Below, one piece after another: positions 60,937 to 64,000 of a DNA stretch of 64,000 bases. A model generated the notes under the pieces. That model was not told where the DNA came from and ran no database searches. It worked only from the letters and a program-made list of their open reading frames with translations. The DNA is from Leptoclinus maculatus. Its lineage: Eukaryota > Chordata > Actinopteri > Perciformes > Stichaeidae. Made by a program: the position numbers and the translations under genes. The stretch lies in assembly GCA_032191485.1 (NCBI GenBank), contig JAVDOI010000002.1, positions 7,271,577 through 7,335,576 of the forward strand, read 5' to 3'. Numbering within the stretch: position 1 is the first letter of the stretch; each line of letters opens with the position of its first letter.

Positions 60937-60972
60937 AGACCTCAGCAGCTTTCGTCAGAGCTGCTGAGGTCT
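60937..60972. other. Perfect 14-bp inverted repeat (hairpin)
   Basis: AGACCTCAGCAGCT at 60937-60950 is exactly complementary to AGCTGCTGAGGTCT at 60959-60972, with an 8-base loop TTCGTCAG. It would fold into a stable stem in the cavin1 intron transcript. The stem is shorter than a typical microRNA precursor. Confidence 0.6.
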
Positions 60973-61404
60973 TTGTGCTGATTGAAAACACTGTTTGCTC
61001 TGTCGTCAATGGTAACAGTCCATGGTTAAATTATCCCCCAGCGCCGGTATGAGTCAGACAGAGAACATTTTGCTGATGATATTTGAACAATGAAAAAGCT
61101 TTGCAGTTGTTACATGAACACCTTGAATAAAGAATATCTCATTTTTTTAGGATTTCATCATTTTCATGAGAACATTCTGGTCTAATCTTTAATAATTCAC
61201 CAAAGCAGGAGGAGCTGCTGGTCACCCACAGATCTTCTTGGCCCGTTTCTACATTTCTGTCTCACTTGCTTCTCCTCGTTGTAGTCTGTAGCTGTTTACC
61301 AAAATCGTTCCCCTCCGACTTTTTAGTTGCATCTCCTGTGTTGGGCCTCCTTCTGGAGAGACGCCTCCGACAGTTGTTGGCTTGTCCGAGCAAATCAAAC
61401 ACTC

Positions 61405-61570
<166 letters not shown>

Positions 61571-63939
61571 CACTCTTTCTAGACAACTTTTCCATGAGGT
61601 ATGATTCCTGCCACTCTTGGAGGAAAGCAACATTAGCAACAGACCTCCTTCTTATTGAGGAGAGCACACATACACTCGGCCTCATTATTCCCCTGGCACC
61701 TGTCAGTAAACACACACACACGGTGCCGACTTTTCCACTGCTGGTAAGTGGGAGGAGAGTGGAAGGTAACGCAGAGACACTAATGCACTTACCATCGTCT
61801 TCCTCAAGCCCCTTCTTTGTAATCAGGCAGGGAAACACAAACAGGGTTTGCTGATGTTATCACGATTTCCACTGATACAGTGGGCCGAATGTCGACAGCA
61901 ACGCCTCTGTTTATTCATGTGGGTTCCCACAAGCCTTAGAAGTCTAATAAAAGATCAAAAACATTCTAAAAATGTGACTAAAATATATCTAGGGCTAGAC
62001 CAATAAATAGTCCGATATCAGCTTATTGCAGATACATCTGTATCAGTGTGTACGTTGGCCGACTAACAAGAATTACATCTTGACAGGTTTATCAGTGAAA
62101 AGTACAGCGAGTACTCACTGGCGATCCCTCACAATATGTAGCGTGCTTTGTTTTCCATCGGTTTCAAGGTTCAAAAGCGGACTGAGTGTTAGTGATTTAA
62201 CTTCAGTGATGTACGGATCTTATGTGGTCCTGGATCGTGTTGCAGCTTCTCTGTTCTGTGTGACCTCAGCTGTTCCCATGATGCCTTTGCCTGATATCAG
62301 ACAGGGGTTGTCAACTCGTAGCACTTGAACTCGGTGGAGTGGGCGGATTCAAAGGTCTGGACCCAGGCGAAAGGATGCCTAGCACCGCTGTTTTTCCATA
62401 GGCTGCAGACGCTTCCTGTTCAGGCGTCAGAACTACTCATGAAAAGTGTTCACAGTTTGGTTTCATGGGGGAAAAAACTAAAAAAGTGTGTCTGCATTGC
62501 TGTGTGTGAGGGTACACGTGTCAGCATGAATACTTATACTCATATGTTTTTGTATGTGTATTTATACACAGAGGTTGTCTTACTCCAGGAACACAGGAGA
62601 TGCACTTATATATATACATATATATTTAATGTAAGCTCAACACCCTGGCTTTCAGTTTAAGCCCACCAGCCACACTCTCCGCAGTAAACAACTTCTTGTG
62701 AGGTCACCTGAACAGCTTCTTAGTCAGCTATTCAATGTTTCTTTAGTACACATGTTTATTATGCGTGGGTTTATCTTTAAATCTTCAATAAGTTCTGGTC
62801 ACATTTCAGGACTTTTGCGTATTTGTCCTGTCCACTTTTGTTTATCATATCTCCACGGTAAACTATTGGGGCGGAGTTATGTGCTCATGCATTCAGAAAT
62901 GTCTCTCGATTAATGTTCTTACTGCAGCTCAGCCCCACTCTGCTCTTTGTCTCTACGGCTGCAAAGCAGGTGCAGTTTATATTTTAGTTTAATTGTAGTA
63001 CACGTCGGTGTACTGTGGTAGAGAGACGTCAGCTGTTTATTCAGCTAAACTTCACCACCCACCAGAGACAACATGAGCAGGTGGTTGCCATGGTCACAGA
63101 GCGCTGTGTTTATCTGTTGCCGTGCAGGAGAGGAGGGGTGTGTGTGTGTGTGTGGGGGGGGAACGGTAGATTGAATCCAGAGAGAGGCAAAGGCCAGCCA
63201 AAAATAAACCCATACAGAGCAGGTCGAGCCCACACCATACACGGCACCAGATAAGCAGGCAATGCCCATTTTATGGTCGGATCGTATGGCCATGTCTAAA
63301 CTGCCCAGGGAGATGTGCCGATCATGTGATGTGACAGGTGTTTGTCTTTCAGAAGTTTGATATCAACTTTGAAATCCAATTTTTTATTTAAATATTGCAA
63401 GTTAGTACTGACATAACTCTACAAAACCCACCTTATCGAGTCCAGTACGAGTTTTCAAACCTTTAGTCTGCTTGAAAACATTATTATTGGCAGTGATAAA
63501 TCAAGACATGTATACCAGAATATCGCTCAAACATGCCTCCTCCTCATGTGTTGCTCTCTGCTGTCAGTCGGCCCTGCTGTTTCTGCGGGACAGTCAGTCT
63601 AGACGTGGCAACAGGCTAACCTCGTCTCTCCACCGGGTCAGTATAGGTATTGGACAAAACTGAGACAGGAGACATGTTTTATTTTTCTCAACTCCAACAC
63701 GAACACGTCAAACCAAATTAGCTTTTAGCTTTGAGCTCATATTCAGATTGTGAACCTTTATGTATAGAAAACGATGAGCCCAGTTTCAGACAACCTATCA
63801 AGGCCAAGATACGGTGAAGACACAGATATCAAAGAATTGAGCCATTGTGACTTACTCTCATACATCTTATGTTTGTATAAAGAGAAGCAGTGAGGTGGCA
63901 CTGAGGTGCAGCAGGGTGAGATCTTTAATCCCATAGGGG

Positions 63940-64000
63940 CCACCGACATGCTGTTAAGATGCTAACATACTTAGCATGGTGCTCCTTGTCCTTGTGTGGA
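63940..64000. repeat. Fragment of a teleost repeat cut by the window edge
   Basis: ACATGCTGTTAAGATGCTAA and ACTTAGCATGGTGCTCCTTG resemble the TTAGCATGCTAA part of the repeat seen at 31.6 kb. The element continues beyond the window. Confidence 0.35.

Noticed and set aside
60937..60972. MicroRNA precursor
   Set aside because: The perfect stem is only 14 bp and flanking sequence does not extend it to precursor length.

Overview
The window is nuclear genomic DNA from a ray-finned (teleost) fish. The evidence is vertebrate gene structure (short exons with GT-AG introns), long CA/TG, CT/GA and poly-G tracts, several interspersed repeat families I recognise as common in teleosts, and proteins closest to vertebrate STK17A, ATP6V0A1 and cavin-1. 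The species cannot be fixed by reading. No bacterial, phage or CRISPR features are present.

Layout. 1-10.4 kb: no gene recognised; diverged repeats and simple sequence. 10.5-21.9 kb, plus strand: a complete DRAK-family serine/threonine kinase gene (STK17A-like), 7 coding exons, 364 residues, with every splice phase closing. 22.3-24.0 kb: two adjacent minisatellites (33-bp and about 29-bp units), then a two-exon, frame-disrupted fragment of a PP2C phosphatase gene most like ILKAP. 24-34 kb: no gene recognised, apart from a short coding-like but unidentified segment at 28.4-29.2 kb. 34.1-46.5 kb, minus strand: a complete V-ATPase V0 subunit a1 gene (atp6v0a1), 21 coding exons, 841 residues, including an 18-nt microexon. 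46.66-47.21 kb: a non-autonomous hAT-like element with an imperfect 8-bp target duplication. 49.2-64 kb, plus strand: first coding exon of cavin1 (167 residues) and the first 14 kb of its intron; the last exon lies beyond the window.

atp6v0a1 and cavin1 are head to head with about 2.7 kb between their likely transcription starts. As I recall the human map, these two are neighbours on 17q21, whereas STK17A is on 7p13, so the kinase's position here is the less expected linkage. The three proteins act in different processes (apoptosis/stress kinase signalling, organelle acidification, caveola formation) and nothing suggests a shared pathway.

I found no convincing new biological system. The most useful second-look items are the microexon, the PP2C fragment next to the minisatellites, the higher-order minisatellite, the strand-biased run of poly-G tracts in the kinase gene, and the unidentified coding-like segment at 28.4-29.2 kb.
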